DNA from: UBA6054 sp963975575
GTDB taxonomy: Bacteria; Planctomycetota; Phycisphaerae; Phycisphaerales; UBA1924
Direction of reading: 5' to 3'
Length of the DNA: 64,000 nucleotides
Assembly (NCBI GenBank): GCA_963975575.1
Contig: CAXBHL010000001.1
Span: 1,178,001-1,242,000, forward strand
The translations under genes and the position numbers were made by a program. How positions within the stretch are numbered: position 1 is the first letter of the stretch; the number at the start of each line of letters is the position of its first letter. The notes beneath the pieces were generated by a model. It did not search any database, had not been told where the DNA came from, and saw nothing but the letters and a program-made list of their open reading frames with translations. Shown here piece by piece: positions 1 through 6,391 of the stretch.

Positions 1-169
1 TCTTGGGTCCGGCGGCTCCCGAGGGCGTCGCTTCGACCTGGCCGCGCTCGTTGACCCGGAAGTACCCCCCGCTCCACGCCCCGATGCGGTACATCTCGGC
101 CGAGTCCTGAGGGGTCCAGGCGGGCGCGGTGGCGGGCTTGCGGGCGTCGGTCGGGGTGGCGGTCGTCAT
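1..169 (-). CDS. speA: Biosynthetic arginine decarboxylase, N-terminal part (cut by window edge)
   Basis: The first 56 residues of a leftward gene are visible, beginning MTTATPTDARKP. They contain the SpeA start signature (WTPQDSAEMYRIGAW, then GYFRVNERGQVEATP). SpeA decarboxylates arginine to agmatine in the cytoplasm, the first step of one polyamine route. The ATG at 169 is the natural start because the family motif follows within about 20 residues. The divergent neighbour is a deoxyhypusine-synthase-like gene, which fits a polyamine locus. The rest lies outside the window, so completeness cannot be judged. Confidence 0.85.
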   Translation of the reverse strand, partial: MTTATPTDARKPATAPAWTPQDSAEMYRIGAWSGGYFRVNERGQVEATPSGAAGPK

Positions 170-281
170 GGAGAGAGTTTAGAGCCCAAACCGCCCGCGG
201 CGAGCGTCCGGGCCTACCGTCTTGACCCTGATTCTGCAGCACCCAGAGCCCCCACGGGGCCGACCGGAGCGGAGACCCCCG

Positions 282-1250
282 ATGACCATCCGAGCCTTCA
301 TGGAAGAGCACTACCGCCACTTCAACGCCGGGGCGGCCCTCGACTCTGCCAAGGGCTACGAAGCCCACCTCGCCAAGGGCGGGAAGATGATGGTCACCCT
401 CGCCGGCGCCATGAGCACCGCCGAACTGGGCCGCTCGCTCGCCGAGATGATCCGGCAGGGCAAGGTCCACGCCATCACCTGCACGGGCGCCAACCTCGAG
501 GAGGACGTCTTCAACCTCGTCGCCCACGATCACTACGTCCGGATTCCGGACTGGCGGGACCTGAACCCCCAGGACGAGCAGAAGCTCCTCGAACGCCACC
601 TCAACCGGGTGACGGACACCTGCATCCCGGAGGAAGAGGCCATCCGCCGGATCGAGTCGGTGTTGCTCAAGCGGTGGCAGGAGGCGGACACCTCCGGCCA
701 GCCCAAGTTCCCCCACGAGTTCTTCATGGATGCGCTGCTCTCGGGCGAACTGGAGAAGTCCTACCAGGCCGACCCCAAGAACTCCTGGTTGCTCGCCGCC
801 GCCCGGGCCAAGATCCCGGTGTACGTGCCGGGCTGGGAGGACTCGACCCTCGGCAACATCGCCGCCGCCCGGACCATCGACGGCACCCTCTCGAGCACCC
901 GGTGCATCAAGTCCGGCCTGGACTACATGGTCCACCTCGCTGACTGGTACACCAAGACCACCGCCGACCGGACCTCGATCGGCTTCTTCCAGATCGGCGG
1001 CGGCATCGCCGGGGACTTCCCCATCTGCGTGGTCCCCATGGTCCGTCAGGACCTGGAGCGGGACATCCCGCTCTGGGGTTATTTCTCCCAGATCTCCGAC
1101 TCGACGACCAGCTACGGGTCGTACTCCGGAGCGATCCCCGCCGAGAAGATCACCTGGGAGAAAATTTCCGCGGACACACCCCGGTTCATGGTCGAGTCCG
1201 ACGCCACCATCGTGGCCCCGCTGATCTTCGGATACCTGTTGGACTGGTAA
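282..1250 (+). CDS. Deoxyhypusine-synthase-like protein (probable homospermidine synthase type)
   Basis: 322 residues from ATG 282 (MTIRAFMEEHYRHFNAG). An upstream TTG at 222 is possible but adds a proline/arginine-rich stretch foreign to the family. The protein aligns along its length with the deoxyhypusine synthase family. The C-terminal block GSYSGAIPAEKITWEKIS matches the eukaryotic SGARPDEAVSWGKI motif, and the lysine of WEKI (about residue 294) corresponds to the catalytic lysine that forms the enzyme imine. Bacteria lack eIF5A, so bacterial members are thought to use NAD and spermidine or putrescine to make homospermidine or similar polyamines. The divergent speA start 110 bases away supports a polyamine role. 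Exact substrate unknown. Confidence 0.85.
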   Translation: MTIRAFMEEHYRHFNAGAALDSAKGYEAHLAKGGKMMVTLAGAMSTAELGRSLAEMIRQGKVHAITCTGANLEEDVFNLVAHDHYVRIPDWRDLNPQDEQKLLERHLNRVTDTCIPEEEAIRRIESVLLKRWQEADTSGQPKFPHEFFMDALLSGELEKSYQADPKNSWLLAAARAKIPVYVPGWEDSTLGNIAAARTIDGTLSSTRCIKSGLDYMVHLADWYTKTTADRTSIGFFQIGGGIAGDFPICVVPMVRQDLERDIPLWGYFSQISDSTTSYGSYSGAIPAEKITWEKISADTPRFMVESDATIVAPLIFGYLLDW

Positions 1251-1361
1251 CGCCGCTGCGGGGCAGGGATGGCCGATTTGGGCACCCCGGATCGGGTTGC
1301 TCCGGTTCAGACACCCTCGCCAGATGGCCGAAGACGGTCTACCATGCGGATCCATTCACCC

Positions 1362-1450
1362 GGAGAGGTGGCTGAGTGGTTGAAGGCGCACGGCTGGAAT
1401 CCGTGTTTACGGGGTAACTCGTAACGGGGGTTCGAATCCCCCCCTCTCCG
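1362..1450 (+). tRNA. tRNA-Ser (anticodon GGA)
   Basis: The acceptor stem GGAGAGG (1362-1368) pairs with CCTCTCC (1443-1449), followed by discriminator G. The anticodon stem CACGG/CCGTG encloses GGA at 1396-1398, reading serine UCC. A long variable arm typical of serine tRNAs and the GGTTCGAATCC T-loop follow. CCA is not encoded. Its last 14 bases are part of the 18-bp repeat bounding the integrated element, so the element uses this tRNA as its attachment site and leaves it whole. Confidence 0.97.
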
Positions 1451-1454
1451 CTTC
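1437..1454. repeat. Left attachment core (attL) inside tRNA-Ser
   Basis: First copy of the 18-bp direct repeat. Fourteen bases belong to the T-arm and acceptor end of tRNA-Ser and four lie downstream. The identical copy is at 60220-60237. A tRNA 3' end is the usual target of tyrosine integrases. Confidence 0.92.
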
Positions 1455-1461
1455 GATAAGG

Positions 1462-1487
1462 CCCTGCAACTGCAGGGTCTTGTTTTT
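1462..1487 (+). terminator. Rho-independent terminator after tRNA-Ser, supplied by the element
   Basis: CCCTGCA (1462-1468), a two-base loop and TGCAGGG (1471-1477) form a hairpin followed by TCTTGTTTTTTC. It lies just inside the element, so it replaces the native terminator that was displaced to 60245-60276. Confidence 0.8.
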
Positions 1488-1528
1488 TCGGGGTTTACGC
1501 GATCGGACTGCGAGGCGTTTGACCCTGT

Positions 1529-1550
1529 TGGCCTTGAACTGGCCTAGATC
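1529..1550. repeat. Probable left integrase arm-type sites
   Basis: Tandem 11-mers TGGCCTTGAAC and TGGCCTAGATC lie 75 bases inside the left core. A 20-bp block here (1530-1549) matches 60073-60092 near the right core with only two differences. Repeats near both core sites of a tyrosine-integrase element are typical of arm-type binding sites. Binding itself is inferred. Confidence 0.6.
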
Positions 1551-1609
1551 AGTGGCGCGACGATGGCGTGAGCTTGGCAGATTCGTGCCCGAGCGTTCGC
1601 GGGCGAGCT

Positions 1610-2146
1610 TCAGCCCTTGGCTTCGAGTTGCTTCCATGCCTTGGTGGCTTGCGACTTCAGCGAGCCTGACTTTGCAGGGCTGAACATCGCCCGCTCGTGG
1701 CGTATGAGCTGCTCGTGCTTCATCCACCTCAGGGCCGTCCGGATGTGGTAGTCGGGCACCCGCTCGCCGAGTGCCTTCTGCACAGCTTCGTGGAGGTCGA
1801 CGAACTTGCATTGCTTGAGGTTCTGCACCGCGGTGGCGGTCGCGAACACGATGTCCTTCGGGCAGCGAAATGGTTCCGCGTCGGTGCTCCGGTACTCGGC
1901 CAGGACTGCCGGCCGCGATGGGAACTTTTCGACCCTGTAGTCCTCGACCGTCTTGGCTTCCTTGGGGCCGCGGCGGCGCGCCGTCTGCTTCTCGCCGGGG
2001 TCTGCGACGAACTCGCGTTCAAGTGACTGCAACGCAGCCAGGACCTTTGCGATCCGGGCCCCGGAGGTCGGGCATTCGCCCAGCACCTTCGTGAGCTCCT
2101 CACGGGCGGTGTCGATCTGTCGGAGGGCGTTGGCGGCGTTGGGCAT
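1610..2146 (-). CDS. Hypothetical protein, paralogue of the 4444-5010 gene
   Basis: 178 residues from ATG 2146; GTG 2170 and ATG 2164 are other possible starts and none has a clear ribosome site. No family recognised. The N-terminal 55 residues look helical, a basic linker (TARRRGPKEAK) follows, and the C-terminal third looks like a winged helix (LGERVPDYHIRTALRWMK, then LIRHERAMF). The same pattern (LGEELPDY, then LVQHEGARF) occurs in the gene at 4444-5010 in the same orientation, so the two are distant paralogues on either side of the integrase genes. A DNA-binding or regulatory role is a guess from the fold-like pattern. Confidence 0.6.
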   Translation of the reverse strand: MPNAANALRQIDTAREELTKVLGECPTSGARIAKVLAALQSLEREFVADPGEKQTARRRGPKEAKTVEDYRVEKFPSRPAVLAEYRSTDAEPFRCPKDIVFATATAVQNLKQCKFVDLHEAVQKALGERVPDYHIRTALRWMKHEQLIRHERAMFSPAKSGSLKSQATKAWKQLEAKG

Positions 2147-2244
2147 CGGCAGACAGTACCACATCCCCACGGAAAATTCTACGTGGGCCTTGCCCGCCGG
2201 CGGGCGTCTGCTTACGCTCGGTTCACTCTAGTAGAGGTAACCGA

Positions 2245-2937
2245 ATGCCGCAACCCCTGTCATCGACAAAGATCCACCCCGTCGCCGGGGCTCACCTCGT
2301 CATGGTGCTCGACTACCTGGTGACGCGGGCGACGGAGGGTTACGTCTCAGCCTCGGACGCGAAGGCCGTCGACCGCCACCTCCCGGGTTACCAGAGCATC
2401 GCCTCGTCCGCCGTGCTCGATTATGCACTCGACATCGGCCTGCTCACGGGCTTGACGCAGGCGGGCCAACCGCACGAGATCCGCATCAACGCCCCGGCCC
2501 TGCAACTGCTCGGGCTCGATGCGGATCAGGTGTATGGGTCATGGCACCACGAGATGGCATTCGTGCTCCATCTCTTCAAACTGCACGCAAATCTCGCACC
2601 CGAGAATCGCGGGGAAACGTCGGGCCGGGTTTGGCGGCCGGTGGCTTCCTTGATGGAGTTCCTGCAGACCGGCAAGGACATCTGGTGGTTCCACGACCTC
2701 ACCTCTCGGCCGATCGCGGACCCGCATCGACGCCATGACTCGGAGATGTACTGGAAGGTCGAGGTGGACGTGGGTGCGGCGTTGGCCGTTGAGAGCGGTT
2801 TGCTCGTACCGCCCAGCCCGAACACCAACTTCGTCCTCGACTACCGCATCACCGAGGGCGGGTCTGCATGGCTCGCCGGAGACGGTGCCGAGATCGCGAA
2901 GAGCGTGCGTGAGATCGAGCTTCGGGGGATTCTCTGA
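2245..2937 (+). CDS. Hypothetical protein of the integration module
   Basis: 230 residues starting MPQPLSSTKIHPVAGAHLVM. GAGGT seven bases before the ATG supports the start. No conserved domain was recognised, and there is no signal peptide or membrane segment. Its stop overlaps the next ATG (TGATG), so it is translationally linked to the excisionase-like gene, which in turn overlaps the integrase. It therefore probably belongs to the integration/excision operon. Divergent from the gene at 1610-2146, with a promoter region of about 100 bases between them. Confidence 0.65.
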   Translation: MPQPLSSTKIHPVAGAHLVMVLDYLVTRATEGYVSASDAKAVDRHLPGYQSIASSAVLDYALDIGLLTGLTQAGQPHEIRINAPALQLLGLDADQVYGSWHHEMAFVLHLFKLHANLAPENRGETSGRVWRPVASLMEFLQTGKDIWWFHDLTSRPIADPHRRHDSEMYWKVEVDVGAALAVESGLLVPPSPNTNFVLDYRITEGGSAWLAGDGAEIAKSVREIELRGIL

Positions 2938-3296
2938 TGCTTTCGTTCTCGAACAGCCACGTTCGTTTGGCCCGTGCCGTCTGGCTTCTTCTTCGCCGTG
3001 CCGGCCTCGTCCGTGGGCTCATCGTCCGCGTGCCGCGGCCGGTCTCCACCGCCCCGAGCCCGCGTCGGCTCATCGGCCTGAACATCCCCTTGCACGAAGC
3101 ACGGGCGATGGCGGAGGAGTACGAGCTGCCGCCGATCATCACGCTCGACGAGGCTGCGAAGGTCGCCCGGCGATCACCGTTCACCGTCAAGAGGCTTGTG
3201 TCGGAGGGGCGGTTCCCGAAGTCGGCCAAACCCGGCAAGCCCCTGCTGTTCCTCCGCGATCGATTCATCCAAGAGCTCATGAAGGAGCACGGGTGA
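2937..3296 (+). CDS. Excisionase-like helix-turn-helix protein
   Basis: 119 residues from ATG 2937, which overlaps the previous stop. A start at ATG 3108 would give only the 62-residue domain. The C-terminal part, ITLDEAAKVARRSPFTVKRL followed by a basic wing (GKPLLFLRDRFIQEL), is a MerR/excisionase-type winged helix like Xis and AlpA. Such proteins bend DNA and set the direction of integrase action. The integrase GTG start overlaps its last codon (GTGA), which strengthens the Int/Xis pairing. The basic N-terminal 57 residues (VRLARAVWLLLRRAG) look non-conserved, which may favour the shorter start. Confidence 0.7.
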   Translation: MLSFSNSHVRLARAVWLLLRRAGLVRGLIVRVPRPVSTAPSPRRLIGLNIPLHEARAMAEEYELPPIITLDEAAKVARRSPFTVKRLVSEGRFPKSAKPGKPLLFLRDRFIQELMKEHG

Positions 3297-4453
3297 CGCT
3301 GGTCAACCGGTTCGCGGTCGAGGGCACGAGCAACCCCGTCATCCATGTGGGGCACAAGTCGTACCGGAAGAAGGACGGCACGCCAGCACGCACCAAGACC
3401 TACTACGCGGAGTGGAGCCTCGGCAACAAGCAGCAACGCCGCAGCCTGAAGACCAAGAACAAGGCGGCCGCGATCAACGCGGCCCATGCTCTGCACGACA
3501 AGATCTGCAACGGTGAACGCCTCGAAGCCCCCAAGGAATACACCGTCGATGAGGTGGTGCAGCTCTACCTCGATACCTGCCGAGCACGACGGCTCAAGCC
3601 GAGGACCATGGCGGCATACGAGTACACGCTCGGGAAGCTTACAGAGTTCTGCAAAGACCGGTCCATTGTCTACCTCGCACGGTTCGGCCAGGTCGAGTTC
3701 TGGGCGTTCGTGAAGACGATGAACCACTTGGCCAAGAAGACGGTCTACGACCGCATGGTGATTGTCCAGCAGCTCTTCAAGTGGTCGTGCGAGCACGCGG
3801 AGATCATCCAGAAAAATCCGATCCGCACGCTGAAACTAAAGAAGCCGGCATCGAAGAAGCAGCCGTGCTTCACGCCTGCGCAGGTCCGGAAGATGATCGA
3901 CAATGCCGACGACTATCTCCGGCCGATCATTGTGTTCCTCGCCTACACCGGTTGTCGCGTCGGTGAGATGCGGGATCTGCTCTGGGAAGATGTTCACTTT
4001 GACGCCGAGGGCCACGGCACGCTCGATATCCGGCATGGTGGTTCTGACGGCAACACCAAGTCGGGGAAGTCGCGTCGGATTCCGATCCACTCCGAGCTCC
4101 GGCCGTACCTGGAGTCGATGCCGCGGATCGACGATCGGGTGTTCCACTCTCGGCCGTCCAAGCGATACCCCAAGGGCAATGGCAAGATCGTCGACACGCG
4201 ATTGTTGGATCAGGTGAAGGCGTTGTGTGCAAAGTGCGGGTTCACAAACCCGACGCAGTACAAGACACATACCTTCAGGCACGCGTTCGCGTCGCGGCTT
4301 GCGAGAGAGAACCAGCCCTACGGTTACGCGTTGCGATTGATGGGACACGGATCGAGCAAGATCCTTGACCTGTACTTCACGGTGTATGACGCTGACGCCG
4401 TCAAGGCGATCGAGGCCATTCAGCTCCCGCCGAGTGAGCCCGATCAAGACTGA
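3293..4453 (+). CDS. int: Tyrosine recombinase (element integrase)
   Basis: 386 residues from GTG 3293, overlapping the excisionase-like stop. Upstream in-frame codons belong to other genes. An N-terminal Arm/SAM-like DNA-binding part (to about residue 190) is followed by the catalytic domain: first arginine R222 in AYTGCRVGE, beta-hairpin lysine in SGKSRRIPIH, HTFRH (H-x-x-R), GHGSSK, and nucleophile Y361 in DLYF. The full R-K-H-R-H-Y set is present, so it should be active. It lies about 1.8 kb inside the tRNA end, as expected for an island integrase, and presumably catalyses exchange at the 18-bp core. Confidence 0.95.
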   Translation: MTLVNRFAVEGTSNPVIHVGHKSYRKKDGTPARTKTYYAEWSLGNKQQRRSLKTKNKAAAINAAHALHDKICNGERLEAPKEYTVDEVVQLYLDTCRARRLKPRTMAAYEYTLGKLTEFCKDRSIVYLARFGQVEFWAFVKTMNHLAKKTVYDRMVIVQQLFKWSCEHAEIIQKNPIRTLKLKKPASKKQPCFTPAQVRKMIDNADDYLRPIIVFLAYTGCRVGEMRDLLWEDVHFDAEGHGTLDIRHGGSDGNTKSGKSRRIPIHSELRPYLESMPRIDDRVFHSRPSKRYPKGNGKIVDTRLLDQVKALCAKCGFTNPTQYKTHTFRHAFASRLARENQPYGYALRLMGHGSSKILDLYFTVYDADAVKAIEAIQLPPSEPDQD

Positions 4454-5010
4454 GCGGCTACCACTTGGAACGGCTCATGTTCCAACCGCGCCCACGTCTC
4501 CCGGGTCGCTCGCGTGAACTCGGTCTTCGTCCCGATGCGGGTGAATCGAGCACCCTCGTGCTGCACGAGGTCGGCGGTGGACCACAGCCGCAGCGAGACG
4601 CGAGCGGTGTAGTCGGGTAGCTCCTCACCGAGCCGCCGGCTCGCGGCGGCCTTGATGACGGCAAAGAGCTGCGGCTCGGGGGTGGCCGCGACGGCGGCGG
4701 CCACGGCCCGGTAGTGCGGCAGCGGCACCTTGTACGGCCTCGCCGACGCGCCGGGGCGGATCTCGACGAGGGCGGGGCCGCGAAGGGACTCTTCGACGGT
4801 GTAGGTAGCGGCCCGCACTCGGGCACGGGGGCCGACGATCCGCCGGCGGCGCGCGTCGTCCAGGGTGTCGATCTCACTGGTCATCGCGAGGTCAAGTTCG
4901 TCGAGCTTGCGGAGTAGTTTCGTGCGGCCCGTACCCGTGCGCGACGCGAGTTTGCGTACCTCATCAAGCACATCACGCCATGACTGATTTGAAGTACCTG
5001 CTCGTGGCAT
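4444..5010 (-). CDS. Hypothetical protein, paralogue of the 1610-2146 gene
   Basis: 188 residues from ATG 5010 (MPRAGTSNQSWRDVLDEV). ATG 5019 and GTG/ATG 5049 are alternatives and no strong ribosome site decides. It overlaps the end of the integrase gene tail to tail by ten bases. A helical N-terminus is followed by a basic segment and a C-terminal winged-helix-like block (LGEELPDYTARVSLRLW, then LVQHEGARFTRIG). The block matches the paralogue left of the integrase. No known family was recognised. Its 5' side faces the palindrome-rich spacer 5022-5214, so it could act there. Confidence 0.6.
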   Translation of the reverse strand: MPRAGTSNQSWRDVLDEVRKLASRTGTGRTKLLRKLDELDLAMTSEIDTLDDARRRRIVGPRARVRAATYTVEESLRGPALVEIRPGASARPYKVPLPHYRAVAAAVAATPEPQLFAVIKAAASRRLGEELPDYTARVSLRLWSTADLVQHEGARFTRIGTKTEFTRATRETWARLEHEPFQVVAAQS

Positions 5011-5021
5011 GAGGAACATGG

Positions 5022-5214
5022 TACGCCGGATCTGCGTGTTGGCGTGCATGCACGCGTACCCGAGATTCGGCGATTTACGTCAGGATCCATGGCGGTTTGG
5101 GCTGGATCCTGACGCAACTCCGATTTCGTCTCGAAATTGTCAAGTTCGCCACGAACGGATCCTTGCCTTCGCTCCAATGCGCCGCTATGTACGCCGTATT
5201 GCCTCATTGGCGTA
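5022..5214. repeat. Palindrome-rich spacer between divergent genes
   Basis: About 200 bases packed with inverted repeats. TACGCC-N13-GGCGT occurs twice (5022-5045 and 5190-5214). There is a perfect 14-bp palindrome GCGTGCATGCACGC (5042-5055) and a perfect 12-bp inverted repeat CGTCAGGATCCA / TGGATCCTGACG (5078-5089 and 5103-5114). GTTCG-CCA-CGAAC sits at 5144-5156, and GGATCC occurs three times. The spacer lies between divergent genes at the edge of the recombination modules. It could be a shared operator, a recombinase site or a replication/transfer origin; the sequence alone does not decide. Confidence 0.6.
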
Positions 5215-5231
5215 CACAAACGGAGCATCGG

Positions 5232-5591
5232 ATGGCGAACGACAACACCCACACGGCGGACGAGATCACGGCGGCGGCAGACGGGCTGCTCGCATGGGCA
5301 AAGGAGCACGGGGGCGTGCTCGCGGTGGCGGCAACGCTAGGCGAGAATCGGGATGGCCCGATCCCCGCGGCGCGGCCGGAGGCATTGGTCGCAGGCGCGG
5401 TCGGGATGCTCAATGAGGCCGAGGTCGCGCTGCTGCTCGCGCAGCTCGATGTGGCGGTGCTCATGGTGTTGTCGCAGATGGCTGCGGGCGCGGAGATGGG
5501 CGAGCAGCCCTTCCGCGGGCTCGTCAACAAGGCACGGCGGGAGATGCTCGACGCGGCGGGTCTCGACCTGTGTGATGACTGCGGCGGATGA
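5232..5591 (+). CDS. Hypothetical small protein
   Basis: 119 residues from ATG 5232 (MANDNTHTADEITAAADGLL), with GGAG nine bases upstream. The track-length start at 5097 runs through the palindromic spacer and is unlikely. Alanine-rich, mostly helical, acidic overall, ending in a cysteine pair (LCDDCGG). No family recognised. First of three small unknown genes preceding the serine recombinase. Confidence 0.55.
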   Translation: MANDNTHTADEITAAADGLLAWAKEHGGVLAVAATLGENRDGPIPAARPEALVAGAVGMLNEAEVALLLAQLDVAVLMVLSQMAAGAEMGEQPFRGLVNKARREMLDAAGLDLCDDCGG

Positions 5592-5674
5592 CGGAGAAGG
5601 GGAGAGAGGCTCGTCGCGGGGCCAACGCCTCGCGGCGGGTTTGGTGGTTCGGTCCTTTATAGAGAGATACGGCG

Positions 5675-6088
5675 ATGACGACGGCGCACACATTCAACGG
5701 CCCGGATGGGATGGCAAGGAAGATCAGACTGCTCGCGAGCAACTGCGAGACGGCAACGGCGGAGTTGTCGCGCACGCTGCTCATCGCGGCGAGCGCGCCG
5801 GACCCGGTGAGCACGCCGGACTGCGAGCACGCGGACCCGCGTGGGATCCGGATCCAGACGCTCGACAAGGGCATGACGAGCGGCGACATCGCGGTACTCA
5901 TGGGCACTCTCTACGGCATGCTCGACACCATTGAGCACGAGTATGCGCGCGAGTTTGGTGACGGCTTCCGCGAAGCGGTGGATGAAGCGCGCGGTACACA
6001 CGGGCACGGGCAGCGGATGGCCGTGGTGCCGATTGTTCCCATGGACACCAAGCCTTGGCAGACACGCGTGAATGAGCGCGGAAGCTGA
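5675..6088 (+). CDS. Hypothetical small protein
   Basis: 137 residues from ATG 5675 (MTTAHTFNGPDGMARKIRL), with an AGAGAG purine stretch upstream. Soluble and helical in the first 100 residues, with no motif recognised. Same strand as the genes on each side, about 80 bases after the previous one and 70 before the next, so it probably belongs to the same transcript leading to the serine recombinase. Confidence 0.55.
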   Translation: MTTAHTFNGPDGMARKIRLLASNCETATAELSRTLLIAASAPDPVSTPDCEHADPRGIRIQTLDKGMTSGDIAVLMGTLYGMLDTIEHEYAREFGDGFREAVDEARGTHGHGQRMAVVPIVPMDTKPWQTRVNERGS

Positions 6089-6157
6089 GAAACCTGCAAA
6101 TCGGATCGGTCGCGCCCATCACCACCAAAATCTGACGCGAGAGGGAGGAGTCGTGGC

Positions 6158-6391
6158 ATGACTCGTGGAAATGAGAAGGGCGAACCACACCTGCCGCAAT
6201 CCGGCGGCGACCAGAGCGGCGAGATCGTATCTCGTCGTCGGGGTCGTCCGCCGCGGCAGGTTCAGGTTTCGGTCGAGTACCGGCCGCAGACTGAGGAGGA
6301 AGTCACTTCAACCACGACAGCCGTTCGCCTCTTGCTCCGCGAGATGGTCCGCAGGCGGATGAGCTCCACAGAGGAGGAGAATCATGATTGA
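6158..6391 (+). CDS. Small basic protein overlapping the serine recombinase
   Basis: 77 residues from ATG 6158, with a strong GAGGGAGGAG ribosome site. The centre is very basic (RRRGRPPRQVQVSVEYRP), followed by a helix rich in arginine (TAVRLLLREMVRRRM). The AT-hook-like RGRPP suggests DNA contact, possibly as a recombinase accessory factor. It overlaps the recombinase start by eight bases, so the two are translationally coupled. Function not known. Confidence 0.6.
   Translation: MTRGNEKGEPHLPQSGGDQSGEIVSRRRGRPPRQVQVSVEYRPQTEEEVTSTTTAVRLLLREMVRRRMSSTEEENHD

Noticed and set aside
1407..1811. Minus-strand frame overlapping tRNA-Ser with an RGGFEPP-like end
   Set aside because: It is the usual artefact of translating across a serine tRNA, and it overlaps the better gene at 1610-2146.
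2849..3796. 315-residue minus-strand frame across the integrase start
   Set aside because: Antisense shadow of the excisionase-like and integrase genes with Arg/Leu-rich composition and no motif.
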